A stretch of 64,000 nt of DNA, from positions 186,001-250,000 of the forward strand of contig NZ_PIRM01000001.1 of NCBI RefSeq assembly GCF_003049735.1, read 5' to 3'. Both the position numbers and the translations under genes were made by a program. Shown piece after piece: positions 57,316 through 64,000 of the stretch; positions within the stretch are counted from its first letter, which is position 1, and each line of letters opens with the position of its first letter. The DNA is from Campylobacter concisus. Its GTDB lineage: Bacteria; Campylobacterota; Campylobacteria; Campylobacterales; Campylobacteraceae. The notes under the pieces are model-generated. The model was not told the origin of the DNA. It was given only the letters and a program-made list of their open reading frames with translations, and did no database searches.

Positions 57316-57677
57316 GAGTACAAGGCTTTAACTATGAGTTTGATGCCAGCTTTTGCGAGAGCTGTGGTGGTAAGTGTTGCACGGGAGAGAGCGGATATAT
57401 CTGGATAAATGAAGAAGAAATTTCAAAATTTTGTACTGCATTTCATATGAGTAAAGATGAGTTTGAAAAGCAGTTTTTAATAAGAGTTGGGCTAAGGTGT
57501 AGCATAAAAGAGAAGCCTTATGAAGATGGCTTTGCTTGTGTATTTTTTGATGAAAAAAATAAAAACTGCTCAGTTTATGAGCTAAGGCCACAGCAGTGTA
57601 GGACTTTTCCGTTTTGGAATTATTTTAAAAAAAATTTCAAGGAGCTAAAAGCAGAATGTATTGGCGTAAAATTTTAG
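57312..57677 (+). CDS. YkgJ-type cysteine-cluster protein
   Basis: This is a 121-residue cytoplasmic protein of the zinc/iron-chelating family. The cluster ligands are CESCGGKCC (15-23), a mid cysteine pair (GLRCSIKEK, FACVFF) and the C-terminal CSVYELRPQQCRTFPFW. It starts at GTG 57312, overlapping the stop of the upstream gene, with AGGAG before it. Metal binding is likely; the function is unknown. Confidence 0.9.
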   Translation: MRVQGFNYEFDASFCESCGGKCCTGESGYIWINEEEISKFCTAFHMSKDEFEKQFLIRVGLRCSIKEKPYEDGFACVFFDEKNKNCSVYELRPQQCRTFPFWNYFKKNFKELKAECIGVKF

Positions 57678-58921
57678 TATTTTTTATGAGCGTATTTTTT
57701 AACTCGCAGCTACTTTTGGCTGACGATAATAAAAGTATAAATTTACGTCTAATGCAGGCTTTATTGTTTCAAGATAGCGGAGATGTGAATGCTAGCATTC
57801 AAGCTTACTCAAACATTTTTAAAGATACAAATCAAAAAGCTTATTTAAAAGAGGCGATCAAACTCGCCTTTGCTACAAAAAATGAAAATTTAGACGCTTT
57901 GATAAGTGAAGGCGAAAAAAGCTTAAAAGACGACAGCGATTTTATTCGTATAAAGGTGGCAAATTTAGTAAATCTTTCAAAGCTAAATGAGGCTAAAAGT
58001 TTAATGCAAGAGCTTGCTACAAAAGAGCCAAATGCCCAAAATTTACTCATGCTTGGCACAATTTGTATGATGCAAAATGAAACAACGACTGCACTAAAAT
58101 ACTTTGAAGAGGCATACTCACTAAAGCAAGAAGAAGAAAATTTGCTCCGTATCGTTGATATTTTGATAAATCGCATGGATAAGATAAAAGACGCTACAAA
58201 ATATCTTGAAAAATTTAGAGATGAACAAGGCTGCACGCTAAAGACTTGCGAGCTTTTGGCTGAAATTTACTCCCAGCAAAGAAATTTCCCAAAGGTGATC
58301 GAACTCTTTGAAGAGCTTTATGAGCTAAATCACGATACTTCGTATATTGATAAGATCGTGCAGTTTTTTATCTATGATAAAAATTACAAAGCAGCAATTG
58401 AAATTTTAAAAAAATATAGCTACAACGATATAGCGCTCATGGATCTTTATGCGGCAACTAGTAATTTTGGTGACGCATACATACTTGCTGTTAAAATTTA
58501 TAACGATAGCAGGGATTTAAATTTTTTAGCAAAAGCCGCGATTTACGAATACGAGATGAATAAAGATAGTTTGAATGAACAAAAAATGGCTGAAATTTTA
58601 GATAAATTTGAAGCTAGCGTGCCAAAGCTAGAAAATGATATGTTTTTTAACTATTATGGCTACTTGCTGATAGATCATGATATAGATCCTAGAAAGGGTA
58701 TAGAGCTTGTGCAAAAGGCACTTGCCATCTCACCTGAGTCGCCTTATTATGAGGATTCGCTAGCGTGGGGATATTTTAAGCTTGGTGAGTGCAAAAAGGC
58801 AAAAAGCATTATGCAGCACGCGATGAAAGATGTTGATTTTAGGACTTCAAAAGAGGCAAAAGAGCATTTGCACCTAATAGAGCGCTGTATAATAAATCTA
58901 AACAAAAGGCTTAAAAAATGA
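57656..58921 (+). CDS. Secreted tetratricopeptide-repeat protein
   Basis: This is a 421-residue protein with a signal peptide (about 1-22, ending LLLA) and successive TPR-like helix pairs from residue ~30 to the C-terminus ([74 protein letters not shown]). It overlaps the cysteine-cluster gene by 22 nt and trpC by 4 nt. Periplasmic scaffold proteins of this kind help assemble envelope complexes; the partner is unknown. Confidence 0.85.
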   Translation: MYWRKILVFFMSVFFNSQLLLADDNKSINLRLMQALLFQDSGDVNASIQAYSNIFKDTNQKAYLKEAIKLAFATKNENLDALISEGEKSLKDDSDFIRIKVANLVNLSKLNEAKSLMQELATKEPNAQNLLMLGTICMMQNETTTALKYFEEAYSLKQEEENLLRIVDILINRMDKIKDATKYLEKFRDEQGCTLKTCELLAEIYSQQRNFPKVIELFEELYELNHDTSYIDKIVQFFIYDKNYKAAIEILKKYSYNDIALMDLYAATSNFGDAYILAVKIYNDSRDLNFLAKAAIYEYEMNKDSLNEQKMAEILDKFEASVPKLENDMFFNYYGYLLIDHDIDPRKGIELVQKALAISPESPYYEDSLAWGYFKLGECKKAKSIMQHAMKDVDFRTSKEAKEHLHLIERCIINLNKRLKK

Positions 58922-59703
58922 TACTTGATGAGATAATAAAAAAAACTAAAGATGATCTTGAAAAAAGAAAGGCAGACTTCCCTGAGGAGTGGCTTGGTCG
59001 CTCGCTCGCGTACAATCCATACGTGCCAAGAGATGTTTTAAATGCACTTAGAGCAAGCCAAAACGAGCCGATAAAAATCATAGCCGAGATCAAAAAAGCA
59101 AGCCCAAGTAAGGGCGTGATAAGAGAGGATTTTGAGCCTATAAAGATCGCTCAGGAATACGAGCCATACGCAAATGCCTTTAGTATCTTGACTGAACCAC
59201 ATTGGTTTAAAGGCAACATCGAGTATATCACGCAAGTTCGTCGCTATGCCTCAAGGCCGATCCTTAGAAAAGACTTTATTATTGATAAGTATCAAATTCT
59301 TGAAGCTCTTGTTTATGGAGCGGATTTTATCTTGCTTATCGCAAAAGCACTAACTCAAAATGAGCTAAAAGAGCTTTTAGACTACGCTCATCATTTAGGG
59401 CTTGAAGTTTTGGTTGAAACTCACGACGCGAGTGATGTGAAAAAGGCTATCTTTGCAGGAGCAAATATAATAGGTATAAATCACAGAAATTTAGATGATT
59501 TTACGATGGATATGAACCTTTGTGAGAAGCTCATACCGCTTTTACCAAATGGCAAGATAATAGTCGCTGAAAGCGGTCTTTACCAGCATGAACAGCTTAG
59601 AGAGCTAAGTAAAATAGGCGTAGATGCTTTCTTGATAGGAGAGCATTTTATGAGACAAGATGATATAAAAAATGCCGTCAAAAAGATAAAGGAGGGCGAG
59701 TGA
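58918..59703 (+). CDS. trpC: Indole-3-glycerol phosphate synthase
   Basis: This is a 261-residue TIM-barrel enzyme of tryptophan synthesis that closes the ring of CdRP. Motifs are [15 protein letters not shown] (catalytic lysines), [18 protein letters not shown] and IVAESGL. It is monofunctional (no TrpF fusion) and separated from other trp genes. An A8 run (58938-58945) lies in codons 7-10. Confidence 0.96.
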   Translation: MILDEIIKKTKDDLEKRKADFPEEWLGRSLAYNPYVPRDVLNALRASQNEPIKIIAEIKKASPSKGVIREDFEPIKIAQEYEPYANAFSILTEPHWFKGNIEYITQVRRYASRPILRKDFIIDKYQILEALVYGADFILLIAKALTQNELKELLDYAHHLGLEVLVETHDASDVKKAIFAGANIIGINHRNLDDFTMDMNLCEKLIPLLPNGKIIVAESGLYQHEQLRELSKIGVDAFLIGEHFMRQDDIKNAVKKIKEGE

Positions 59704-60185
59704 TGCAGCACCTTTGTGCTCCTTGGAGAAGCGAATACTTTAGCGCTAAAAAAGATAGTTGTGTTTTTTGTGATGTTATAAACTCAGATGATGATGATAA
59801 AAATGGCGTACTTTTTCGAGCCAAACATTGTTTTGGGATTATGAATTTATATCCGTACTCTCCAGGTCATTTTATGATAATACCAAATCAGCATACCGAC
59901 AAGATCGAAGAGCTTGATGAGCAGACTTGGTTTGAGATGAGTAAATTTGTAAGGCTTGGAGTTGAAATTTTAAAAAAAGAGCTTTATGCTAATGGCGTAA
60001 ATATAGGTATGAATTTAGGCAAGGCTGCAGGAGCTGGCATAGCTGAGCACGTGCATTATCACCTTGTGCCAAGGTGGAGCGGAGATACAAATTTTATAAC
60101 CACCATCTCTGATGTGAGAGTAAATGGCACGCCATTTCATCCGCTTTTTGAGAAATTAAAAAAGGCATTTAGTGCCGTTATTTGA
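59703..60185 (+). CDS. HIT-family nucleotide hydrolase
   Basis: This is a 160-residue histidine-triad protein. The triad HVHYHLV is near residue 118, and two cysteine pairs in the N-terminal part (LCAPW, CVFC) are typical of FHIT/Ap4A-type members. It hydrolyses dinucleoside polyphosphates or AMP conjugates. The ATG at 59703 overlaps the trpC stop by one base (TGATG), and GGAGG lies 7 nt before it. Confidence 0.92.
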   Translation: MQHLCAPWRSEYFSAKKDSCVFCDVINSDDDDKNGVLFRAKHCFGIMNLYPYSPGHFMIIPNQHTDKIEELDEQTWFEMSKFVRLGVEILKKELYANGVNIGMNLGKAAGAGIAEHVHYHLVPRWSGDTNFITTISDVRVNGTPFHPLFEKLKKAFSAVI

Positions 60186-61179
60186 GCTTGATGCAGAGCA
60201 GTGGCTAGAGAAAAGAAGCTCTTTTGAAATTTTAATAGACGCAAGATCGCCACATGAATTTTTATATTCACACATAAAAGATGCCATAAATTTATATGCT
60301 TTAAATGATGCGGAACATAAAGAGGTAGGCACGATCTATAAAAGCGATAGATCCCTAGCAAAGAGTCTTGGTGCAAAGTATATCTGCAAAAATTTACAAA
60401 ATATCATTGATGAGGTTTATAAAAGAGCCAAGGTTGGTTCAGCTATTGGCATCTACTGCGCTAAAGGTGGGCTTAGATCAAATTCTGTTGGCTATGTGCT
60501 AAGCATGATAGGATATAGAGTTTTTAGGCTTAGTGGTGGCTATAAAGCTTATAGAAATCACGTTTTAGAATTTCTAAATCGACCTTTGAGCACAAAATTT
60601 ATCACTCTTTTTGGAAATACTGGCTGCTACAAAAGTAAGCTCATAAGGGCTTTAAGTCCATCAATAGACCTTGAAGCGATGGCAAATCATTTAGGCTCAG
60701 TCTTTGGCGCGATAAATGGCGCGCAGCCAAGCCAAAAAAGCTTTGAAGATGCGTTGTTTGAAAAGCTCATAACGCTAAAAGATAAAATTTGCTTTATTGA
60801 GGGTGAGAGCAGAAGGATAGGCTCATTAAGTTTGCCAAAAAGTCTTTATGAGGCGATGCGTAGTGGCATAAATGTCGAAGTAAGTGCAAGTTTAGAAAAA
60901 AGAATTTCTTGCATAGTAGATGACTATAAAAGTGTGGATAAAGCCTTTTTTGACGAGTGTATGAAGAAAATTTCGCCATTTATCGATAAAAAAGCTAGAG
61001 ATGAAGCTGTGGCTAAATTTAATGAAAATGACATTGCTAAAGTAGCTGAAATTTTACTCACAAAATACTACGATAAAGTCTATAAGAAAAATGAAAATAT
61101 TAATATTTTTATAAATTCTGATGACTTTGACGAAGCCGTTAAAAAGCTAAATGATATAAAAAATGAAGCAAAATTTTAG
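60172..61179 (+). CDS. selU: tRNA 2-selenouridine synthase (SelU/MnmH)
   Basis: This is a 335-residue SelU that replaces sulfur by selenium at wobble 2-thiouridine in tRNA, using selenophosphate. The N-terminal rhodanese domain has the catalytic cysteine C96 in YCAKGGLRSNS, where a lysine replaces the arginine common two places after the cysteine. The C-terminal P-loop domain carries GNTGCYKS (148-155). It starts at GTG 60172 and overlaps the HIT gene by 14 nt. It implies that the organism makes selenophosphate; selD is not in the window. Confidence 0.9.
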   Translation: MPLFELDAEQWLEKRSSFEILIDARSPHEFLYSHIKDAINLYALNDAEHKEVGTIYKSDRSLAKSLGAKYICKNLQNIIDEVYKRAKVGSAIGIYCAKGGLRSNSVGYVLSMIGYRVFRLSGGYKAYRNHVLEFLNRPLSTKFITLFGNTGCYKSKLIRALSPSIDLEAMANHLGSVFGAINGAQPSQKSFEDALFEKLITLKDKICFIEGESRRIGSLSLPKSLYEAMRSGINVEVSASLEKRISCIVDDYKSVDKAFFDECMKKISPFIDKKARDEAVAKFNENDIAKVAEILLTKYYDKVYKKNENINIFINSDDFDEAVKKLNDIKNEAKF

Positions 61180-61205
61180 GCTTATTTTAATTAAAAAATT
61201 AAGCC
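61179..61205 (+). terminator. Possible hairpin after selU
   Basis: GGCTTA (61179-61184) and TAAGCC (61200-61205) form a 6-bp stem across an AT-rich loop, starting at the last base of the selU stop. There is no clean T run, so termination is uncertain. The rest of the 267-nt gap before ilvI is AT-rich and shows only the promoter listed next. Confidence 0.35.
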
Positions 61206-61410
61206 AAAAATTTATACAAATGAATTTTGTCTCTTAAAATTTTATAGTCTTTGCTCACTTAAATTTATCAATTTTACTAAAAATAATATGTTTAATTTTA
61301 TGTAAAATATTTTGTACTATTTTTCTAAGATGGTAAAAAATTTTTCAAGAAAATCAAAGTAACACCTAAAATTCGCTAGAAAGTTAAAATGGATTTAAAA
61401 TGCTTTGGGA

Positions 61411-61416
61411 TATAAT
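61411..61416 (+). promoter_or_regulatory. -10 element of the ilvI-ilvH operon
   Basis: TATAAT in TTTGGGATATAATTTGCG lies about 30 nt before the ATG. The leader is too short for a peptide attenuator of the enterobacterial ilv kind. Confidence 0.6.
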
Positions 61417-61446
61417 TTGCGATAAATTTATCAAAAGGCTAAAGTG

Positions 61447-63144
61447 ATGATAAAACAAATTTCTGGTTCACAGATGATAAGCGAGGCCTTGCACGAAGAG
61501 GGCGTTGAGATAGTTTTTGGCTATCCTGGCGGTGCAGCTTTAAATATCTACGACGAAACATATAAGCAGACTTATTTCAAACACGTTTTGGTTCGCCACG
61601 AGCAAGCAGCCGTTCACGCGGCCGATGGATACGCTAGGGTTAGTGGTAAAGTTGGCGTTGCTTTTGTGACAAGTGGCCCTGGCTTTACAAATGCAGTCAC
61701 TGGCCTTGCAACAGCTTATAGCGATAGTATTCCGATCGTGCTTATAAGCGGCCAGGTGCCAACATTTATGATCGGTACAGATGCTTTTCAAGAGATCGAT
61801 GCGGTTGGCATTTCACGCCCCTGTGTTAAGCATAACTTTTTAGTTAATAGCGTCGAAGAGCTACCTCGTATCATAAAAGAGGCCTTTTATATCGCAAGAT
61901 CAGGCCGCCCAGGACCAGTTCATATCGATATCCCAAAAAATATCACATCAAGACTTGGAGATTTTGTATATCCAAAAGAAATTTCTATTCCAAGTTACAA
62001 ACCGACCTATAAGGGCAACTCAAAACAGATAAAAAAAGCAGCAGTTGCGATAAATGAAGCTAAAAGGCCGCTTCTATACATCGGTGGTGGTGCAGTCGCA
62101 TCAAATGCAAGCGAGATCATACGTAAATTTATGAAAAAAACTGGCATTCCAGCAGTTGAGACACTGATGGCTCTTGGTGTACTTGACGCAAAAGATGAGC
62201 TAAATTTAGGCATGGCAGGCATGCATGGTAGCTACGCTTCAAATATGGCACTTAGTGAGTGCGACCTTCTCATCTCGCTTGGAGCTAGATTTTGTGACAG
62301 GATCACTGGCAGGACGGATGAGTTTGCCAAACATGCAAAGATAATTCACATAGATATCGATCCAAGCTCCATCTCAAAGATCATAAACGCTCACTATCCG
62401 ATAGTTGGTGATCTTACAAACGTGCTAACTGAGCTTTACGAAGAAGTCAATGCAAAGCCTGAAAACTACGCACCTTGGAGAGAAATTTTAGATAGATATT
62501 CTAAACTAAATCCACTTGGCTACACAGATAGCGACAAGGTCTTAAAGCCACAATGGGTCATCAAAGAGACCGCAAAGATAGCAGGAGCTAATGCGATAAT
62601 CTCAACAGATGTCGGACAGCACCAAATGTGGGTGGCGCAGTTTTATCCGTTTAACCGAGCAAGACAGCTTGTCACAAGTGGTGGACTTGGCACAATGGGA
62701 TACGGCCTCCCTGCAGCGATTGGCGCAAAATGTGCAAAACCAGACAATCTTGTTATAAATTTTACAGGCGATGGCTCAATACTTATGAATATCCAAGAAT
62801 TAATGACTGCTCATGAGATAAATATGCCCGTTATAAACATCATTTTAAATAACAATTTCTTGGGCATGGTGCGCCAGTGGCAGACATTTTTCTATGAAAA
62901 ACGCTACTCATCAACTGATCTTAGCTTGCAGCCTGATTTTGTAAAGATTGCTGAAGGATTTGGCGGTGTTGGCTTTGTTTGTAAGAGTAAGGATGAGTTT
63001 AGAAAGGCTCTAAAAGAAGCGATCGATAGTAAAAAATCAGCGATGATTGACGTTAGGATTGACCGCTTTGAGGACGTGCTTCCTATGGTTCCAGCAGGGG
63101 CTGCGATTTATAATATGATATTAAAGAGCAAGGAAGAAAAATGA
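61447..63144 (+). CDS. ilvI: Acetolactate synthase large subunit
   Basis: This is a 565-residue thiamine-diphosphate enzyme, the first common step of valine, leucine and isoleucine synthesis. Motifs are GYPGGAALNIYDETY, HEQAAVHAADGYARVSGKVGV (catalytic glutamate), the TPP motif GDGSILMNIQEL and NNNFLGMVRQWQ. The ATG at 61447 is chosen over a GTG one codon earlier. It overlaps the small-subunit gene by 4 nt. Confidence 0.97.
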   Translation: MIKQISGSQMISEALHEEGVEIVFGYPGGAALNIYDETYKQTYFKHVLVRHEQAAVHAADGYARVSGKVGVAFVTSGPGFTNAVTGLATAYSDSIPIVLISGQVPTFMIGTDAFQEIDAVGISRPCVKHNFLVNSVEELPRIIKEAFYIARSGRPGPVHIDIPKNITSRLGDFVYPKEISIPSYKPTYKGNSKQIKKAAVAINEAKRPLLYIGGGAVASNASEIIRKFMKKTGIPAVETLMALGVLDAKDELNLGMAGMHGSYASNMALSECDLLISLGARFCDRITGRTDEFAKHAKIIHIDIDPSSISKIINAHYPIVGDLTNVLTELYEEVNAKPENYAPWREILDRYSKLNPLGYTDSDKVLKPQWVIKETAKIAGANAIISTDVGQHQMWVAQFYPFNRARQLVTSGGLGTMGYGLPAAIGAKCAKPDNLVINFTGDGSILMNIQELMTAHEINMPVINIILNNNFLGMVRQWQTFFYEKRYSSTDLSLQPDFVKIAEGFGGVGFVCKSKDEFRKALKEAIDSKKSAMIDVRIDRFEDVLPMVPAGAAIYNMILKSKEEK

Positions 63145-63608
63145 GTATCAGAAGAACGATTTCGGTTATAGTTTTAAATGAACACGGCGTTTTGGCTAGA
63201 ATTTCTGGGCTTTTTGCGGGCAGAGGTTACAATATTGACACGCTCACCGTTGCTCCAATACCTGAGAGCAACTTCTCAAGACTAAGTATCGTAACAAGTG
63301 GCGATGAGAGAGTTTTAGAGCAGATCGTAAAACAGCTTCACAAGCTCATACCAACGTATAAAGTCATAGAAAGTGGCGAATTTGTCGAAAAAGAGATGGC
63401 TCTTGTGAAAATTCCGCTTGGTGAAAATTTTGCCGGTCTTGAGGCGATACTAAAGTCGTATAATGGTATCGTTACAAATACAAATGAAAACTACATCGTT
63501 GTCATGGTGGCTGACGATGCGAGTAGGATAGATAACTTTTTAAAATCGATAAAGAAATTTAACCCAGTTGACGTCGTACGCGGCGGATCTGTGATAATGG
63601 ATATATGA
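63141..63608 (+). CDS. ilvH: Acetolactate synthase small (regulatory) subunit
   Basis: This is a 155-residue ACT-domain regulator that confers valine feedback (RTISVIVLNEHGVLARISGLFAGRGYNIDTLTVAP, residues 4-38) plus the C-terminal ALS domain. It is coupled to ilvI (ATGA) and overlaps lpxD by one base. Confidence 0.96.
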   Translation: MSIRRTISVIVLNEHGVLARISGLFAGRGYNIDTLTVAPIPESNFSRLSIVTSGDERVLEQIVKQLHKLIPTYKVIESGEFVEKEMALVKIPLGENFAGLEAILKSYNGIVTNTNENYIVVMVADDASRIDNFLKSIKKFNPVDVVRGGSVIMDI

Positions 63609-64000
63609 TGAAACTAAGTGAAATAGCCTTAAAAGTAAATGCTACTTTTGGCGGAGAAGATATAGAAATTTTTGCTCTAAATTCTTTAAAAAATGCAAAT
63701 AAAGCTGAGCTAACATACTGTGATGGCGAGAAGAATGCAAAATTTATAAGTACGTCAAACGCTGGAGCAATTTTGGTGACAAAATCGCTTTTAGGCTTGG
63801 TGCCAGCTGGCATGGTCGCACTTGTCTGCGATAACCCACACCTTGCATTTGCCTTGCTTAGTAAAGATTATGCTAAGCCGCTTTTTTGTGAGCCAAAGCC
63901 ATCAAATATCGCCAAGAGCGCAAAGATAATGCCAAATGTCTACATAGGCTCAAATGTGAGCATTGGTGAAAATACGATAGTCATGGCTGGAGCATTTTTG
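63608..64000 (+). CDS. lpxD: UDP-3-O-acylglucosamine N-acyltransferase LpxD (partial)
   Basis: The first 131 residues of LpxD are present and the 3' end lies beyond the window. The N-terminal uridine-binding domain is visible (FALNSLKNANKAELTYCDGEKNAKFISTSNAGAILVT), and the left-handed beta-helix hexapeptides begin at IAKSAKIMPNVYIGSNVSIGENTIV. It acylates the lipid A precursor. Its start overlaps the ilvH stop (TGATG); an ATG at 63605 is also possible. Confidence 0.95.
   Translation, partial: MKLSEIALKVNATFGGEDIEIFALNSLKNANKAELTYCDGEKNAKFISTSNAGAILVTKSLLGLVPAGMVALVCDNPHLAFALLSKDYAKPLFCEPKPSNIAKSAKIMPNVYIGSNVSIGENTIVMAGAFL

Overview
The window looks like a piece of a Campylobacter chromosome, probably a non-jejuni species of the C. 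concisus type. The evidence is the AT-rich coding style, the gene families (class II DAHP synthase, FlgJ without a muramidase domain, GatB, SelU) and gene orders I recognise from Campylobacter: cysS-msbA-pyrD-M16-dapA-fabL, flgI-flgJ-flgM-flgN-flgK, flaG-fliD-fliS, ilvI-ilvH-lpxD. No 16S rRNA is present, so the species is an inference.

Layout. 1-1177 holds the 3' third of a 23S rRNA gene and a 5S rRNA gene. 1397-3623 holds a ComEA-like DNA-binding protein, then a minus-strand stress-type cassette (cupin, NAD(P)-binding oxidoreductase, Rrf2 regulator) behind a strong promoter with two matching operators. 3871-9029 runs forward: a metal exporter, LepA, a tautomerase, two lipoproteins and ComF. 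9126-20980 is a long minus-strand housekeeping block: PLP protein, RseP, PgsA, FabL, DapA, M16 peptidase, PyrD, MsbA-like ABC transporter, CysS, MurJ. 21104-27566 runs forward through a FapA-type protein, RuvA, Ddl, an orphan antitoxin-like gene, a hydrolase, MurF and a Sel1-type protein. 27578-32098 holds an HdrB-like protein, ThiL, TruD, a peptidase E relative and the RNase P RNA.

The motility section (32119-39907) has flaG-fliD-fliS and a small downstream gene on the minus strand, and flgI-flgJ-flgM-flgN-flgK on the plus strand. A textbook sigma-54 site precedes flgI. Sigma-28-like sites precede flaG and flgM, so the anti-sigma factor and the late filament genes appear to share sigma-28 control. 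39904-46478 holds a HhH protein, Cu/Zn superoxide dismutase, a TauE permease, AtpB, GatB, GpsA and a NagZ-like glycosidase.

46557-49633 is the clearest accessory module: a two-gene McrBC-type, NTP-driven restriction system. Two RarD/EamA transporters follow, one with an apparent one-base disruption at its 5' end. 52036-61179 is a forward run of DAHP synthase, a YpdA-like flavoprotein, a large membrane-anchored coiled-coil protein, a TrmN6-like methyltransferase, a cysteine-cluster protein, a TPR lipoprotein-like or secreted protein, TrpC, a HIT protein and SelU. Both acetolactate synthase subunits follow, and LpxD is cut by the window edge.

Most of the window is ordinary core genome. The points most worth a second look are the double operator at the cupin promoter, the rarD 5' frameshift, the composition shift in the 3' half of truD with the non-coding stretch after it, the YpdA-like reductase, the McrBC module and the orphan antitoxin in the cell-wall cluster. 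I saw no convincing wholly new defence or mobile system.
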